From DATKMS01 sp041497995 (lineage in GTDB: Bacteria > Desulfobacterota > Binatia > HRBIN30): a stretch of DNA of 5,557 nt. Both the position numbers and the translations under genes were made by a program. The stretch spans positions 1 to 5,557 of the forward strand of contig JBGQHM010000437.1 in NCBI GenBank assembly GCA_041497995.1, read 5' to 3'. The stretch's first letter is position 1, and each line of letters begins with the position of its first letter. Below are positions 3,284-5,557 of the stretch, piece by piece. The notes under the pieces were generated by a model, which worked only from the letters and a program-made list of their open reading frames with translations, ran no database searches and was not told the DNA's origin.

Positions 3284-5557
3284 CTCGACGGCGTCCTTCG
3301 GCAGCCAGCCGCGACGACCGTCGCAACGGGCGATCTGCAGCCAGCCTTGCCGTGCGGCGAGAATGCGGACCAGTGAACCTTCCTTCAGCGCGAAGTGGAT
3401 GGTGCCGTTGTCGGCCGGCTCGAAGCGGGCGGGCGTGTCGCCGCTGGCGATCACGACCGCTTGGCGTAGCCAGTCGTTGGACAGGACTTGCTCGGCAAGC
3501 GATGTGCTCGCGACCACGACCAACGTGGCCAACGCGACGGCGGCGTACGCCAGCCAACGCGGCCGGCGGGGCCACACGCGGTAGCCCGCTAGCCCCAGCA
3601 GTAGCAGCGTGTACAGCGCGCTCGTCAACCAGACGAGTTGCCCGGTGGCCATGCGGTGGGCGACAGGAAATGCCACACGCTCCCACACCGGCGGGGTGCA
3701 GGTCTCGGCACCGGTGAGCGAACGCGCGTATGCCAGGTTGGCGTCCAGATCCGGATCGGCCGGCATCAGGCGGCGTGCGCGTTCATAGTGGAGGATCGCT
3801 TTGCCCCGCTCGCCCGCCTTGAAGTAGGCGTTGCCGAGATTGAAGTAGACGTTGCCGCTCGCCAAGCCCGAGCGCAGCAGCTGCTCGTACTCGCCGGCAG
3901 CGGCGGTGAACTGGCCGTCCTTATACAGCGCGTTGGCGTGGAAGAAGGTCGTCTGCGGACTTGCCGGCGGCTCAACGGCGTGTGCGGCGGCGGCGACGAG
4001 CAGGAGAATGATGGCGGTGGAAACGGTCGGCGCAGCGCGACGCGTGCGCTCCAGTTGCTGAATGACCTGCTGCGCCAGCGCCAGCGTGCCACGCATGTCG
4101 CCGTCGCCGGCTCCCGGCGCGAAGCGCACCTGCTCGCACGTGGCGAGGAAGTCACGAACGCGTTGCGCACACTCTGCGGAGACGCCGCTGCTCGCCACCG
4201 CGTCAGCGTCGATTGCACCCGGTGGCAAGCCGAGCTTGGCGGCGAGGTACTCCTGCATAGTGCGCGACACGGCGTCGTAGAACTGCTGACGATTGCCGGC
4301 TGCCAGCGCGCTCTGCGCCGCGTTCAAGGCACGCTTCGCCTGTTTGCCCGCCCGTGTGAAGCGGGCGTAGCGTTCATCCCCCGTCAGCCGCTGACGCCGG
4401 CGGTCGTACCACACCGCCGTCGCGAACAGCAGCAACGGCACAGGCTGCCACAGCAGGAACAGCACGCTGCGATACCACGCGTCGGTCGGCACCGTGAGAC
4501 GGCCGGGATCATCCTTGATGTACACGATGTCACGTCCGAGCGTCTCCGCTGCGGCATTGCGTGCCGCGGGCGCGCCGCCGGTCACAACCTCCGCACGCGG
4601 CGCGTTCTGCGGCGGCCGGACGACCAAGGCAATCGGCTGGCTCTGCACCGTCCGGTACTGTCGCGCCTGCGGGTCGAAGTAGCTGAACCGTACCGGCGGA
4701 ACGGCATGCACGTTGGCATCGTTTGGGATCAGGACCTGTTCGTAGGAGCGCTCGGCGCCTTCAGCCTTGGCGGTGCGCGCTTCGTACGTCCGGAAGCTGT
4801 CCGCGTTGCTCAGCGCCGGCGGCTGCGCTTCGGCGAAGTTACCGGTCCCGGTAATCTTCATGTGCAAGGTGATGGGATCGCCGGCGGTGAGCTCGGTTGG
4901 CGCCGCGGTGACCTCCAAAGCGAAGCTGCCGACCGCGCCGGAGAACCCCGAAGGTTTGCCTTCCTCGGGCAGTGGCAGCACGTTCAGAGTCACCGCATCC
5001 GAGCGCACATCCGTCGGATGCCGCTCGGTATCGTTCTGGAAGAAGCGCTCAAAGAAGGGATCATTGAAGCCGCCACCGCCGCCGCCGCGGCGGCGGCTCA
5101 GGACGTTGAGCCGCACGCTGGCTGGTCCGAGCGTGAGCTTACCGGCGCGTAGCGGGATCACCGTGGTAGTAAAGCGCACAACCTGGAACGTCTCGCCGTT
5201 GACGTCCTGTCGCTGCTGGCTCGGCTCGGGGAACTTGTCGATCGACAGGCCGTCGCCCGCGAGCGTGGGATACTGCAGGTCCGAAACGCGGACGTTGCCG
5301 ACATACAACCGCAGGTCGACGGGGAGCGGCTCATGGAGGTAGACCTCTTGACGGGGAACGGACAGGGTGACGCGGAGGGCATCGGGGCCTGTGCTCCCCT
5401 TCGCGGCCTGCCCCGACGGTGCCTGCCCCTGCGGGCCAGCGGGAGGCGGTTGGCTCACCGCGCCGACGTCCACGGGCACAGCGGCGGTCTGGTACTGCTT
5501 GCCTTCATAGTCGACAGTGAACGGGCCGAGCGTGAAGTGTCCTTGCTTCAATGGAAC
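3275..5557 (-). CDS. batD: BatD-BatE fusion envelope protein, 5' end outside window
   Basis: Partial gene; residues are counted from the TTG (Leu) codon at 5549-5551, which is not a start because the frame continues through Pro and Val to the edge. About 100 N-terminal residues are probably missing. The first part is BatD: a strand block ending FTLGPFTVDYEGKQYQT (6-22), Ig-like repeats at about 59-150 and 209-312, a Gly-rich linker with FNDPFFERFF (162-171), a membrane helix at about 361-381 and a cytosolic helical domain (382-500). Without a stop or a close start codon it continues into a complete BatE: hydrophobic segment ending AHA-VE (507-526), TPRs (about 533-612), helices at about 638-657 and 665-684, and a bacterial SH3 domain (about 697-755). 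BatD and BatE act in the inner membrane and periplasm with MoxR, DUF58 and VWA proteins, which would be expected off the right edge. The fused topology is consistent, with TPR and SH3 outside. Confidence 0.93.
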   Translation of the reverse strand, partial: VPLKQGHFTLGPFTVDYEGKQYQTAAVPVDVGAVSQPPPAGPQGQAPSGQAAKGSTGPDALRVTLSVPRQEVYLHEPLPVDLRLYVGNVRVSDLQYPTLAGDGLSIDKFPEPSQQRQDVNGETFQVVRFTTTVIPLRAGKLTLGPASVRLNVLSRRRGGGGGGFNDPFFERFFQNDTERHPTDVRSDAVTLNVLPLPEEGKPSGFSGAVGSFALEVTAAPTELTAGDPITLHMKITGTGNFAEAQPPALSNADSFRTYEARTAKAEGAERSYEQVLIPNDANVHAVPPVRFSYFDPQARQYRTVQSQPIALVVRPPQNAPRAEVVTGGAPAARNAAAETLGRDIVYIKDDPGRLTVPTDAWYRSVLFLLWQPVPLLLFATAVWYDRRRQRLTGDERYARFTRAGKQAKRALNAAQSALAAGNRQQFYDAVSRTMQEYLAAKLGLPPGAIDADAVASSGVSAECAQRVRDFLATCEQVRFAPGAGDGDMRGTLALAQQVIQQLERTRRAAPTVSTAIILLLVAAAAHAVEPPASPQTTFFHANALYKDGQFTAAAGEYEQLLRSGLASGNVYFNLGNAYFKAGERGKAILHYERARRLMPADPDLDANLAYARSLTGAETCTPPVWERVAFPVAHRMATGQLVWLTSALYTLLLLGLAGYRVWPRRPRWLAYAAVALATLVVVASTSLAEQVLSNDWLRQAVVIASGDTPARFEPADNGTIHFALKEGSLVRILAARQGWLQIARCDGRRGWLPKDAVEGL
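5078..5097 (-). repeat. 20-bp perfect GC palindrome inside batD
   Basis: A perfect self-complementary run of GCC/GGC triplets centred between 5087 and 5088. It encodes the Arg-Arg-Gly-Gly part of the linker at about residues 152-161. Such Gly/Arg linkers before the DPFF motif are common in BatD proteins, so the palindrome is probably a by-product of codon choice, though it could form a strong hairpin in DNA or mRNA. Confidence 0.5.

Noticed and set aside
3060..3686. Open minus-strand frame of 208 codons overlapping the batDE end and the oxidoreductase start
   Set aside because: It is a shifted frame of two real genes, with Arg/His/Ala-rich composition and no domain.
3638..5152. Long open plus-strand frame of about 500 codons opposite batDE
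   Set aside because: It mirrors the minus-strand gene in GC-rich DNA, shows no recognisable domain, and the minus-strand frame has a clear BatD/TPR/SH3 architecture.

Overview
Every gene I can support lies on the minus strand, so transcription runs from the right edge of the window to the left. The DNA is GC-rich (about 60% or more by eye). The gene set suggests a Gram-negative bacterium: a Bat-type envelope protein, an F420/deazaflavin-type oxidoreductase, an ICMT-like membrane methyltransferase and a class-I riboflavin synthase. Codon use and protein flavour would suit a soil-type lineage such as Myxococcota, Binatota or another 'deltaproteobacterial' group, but nothing here fixes the phylum.

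Layout, in the direction of transcription. (1) 5557-3275: the C-terminal part of a BatD protein fused in frame to a complete BatE-like module (signal or anchor segment, TPRs, two membrane helices, bacterial SH3). The 5' end is outside the window. (2) After 69 bp containing a hairpin at the batDE stop codon comes a compact run of small genes. It holds a DDN/nitroreductase-family deazaflavin-type oxidoreductase (3205-2735), a carboxymuconolactone decarboxylase/AhpD-like protein with a CxxC motif (2723-2313), an ICMT/PEMT-like methyltransferase (2291-1584), a DUF4180 protein (1576-1154), an unassigned four-helix membrane protein (1157-753) and riboflavin synthase ribE (720-139). Spacings are 11, 21 and 7 bp, then a 4-bp ATGA overlap, then 32 bp, so co-transcription is likely. 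(3) 1-138 holds nothing I can identify.

How the genes might work together. BatD/E belongs to the MoxR-DUF58-VWA envelope (Bat) system, whose other members would be expected off the right edge. The small-gene run has a loose redox and flavin theme (deazaflavin oxidoreductase, CxxC peroxidase-like protein, riboflavin synthase), but a shared pathway is inference.

The most unusual signal is an imperfect inverted repeat at about 2295-2365 that resembles a degenerate integron attC site. It overlaps the arginine-rich 3' end of the AhpD-like gene and stops 3 bp before the ATG of the methyltransferase gene. Second come the BatD-BatE fusion with an internal signal-peptide-like segment, and a riboflavin synthase that differs at two normally conserved N-barrel positions. 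I do not see a clearly new multi-gene system.
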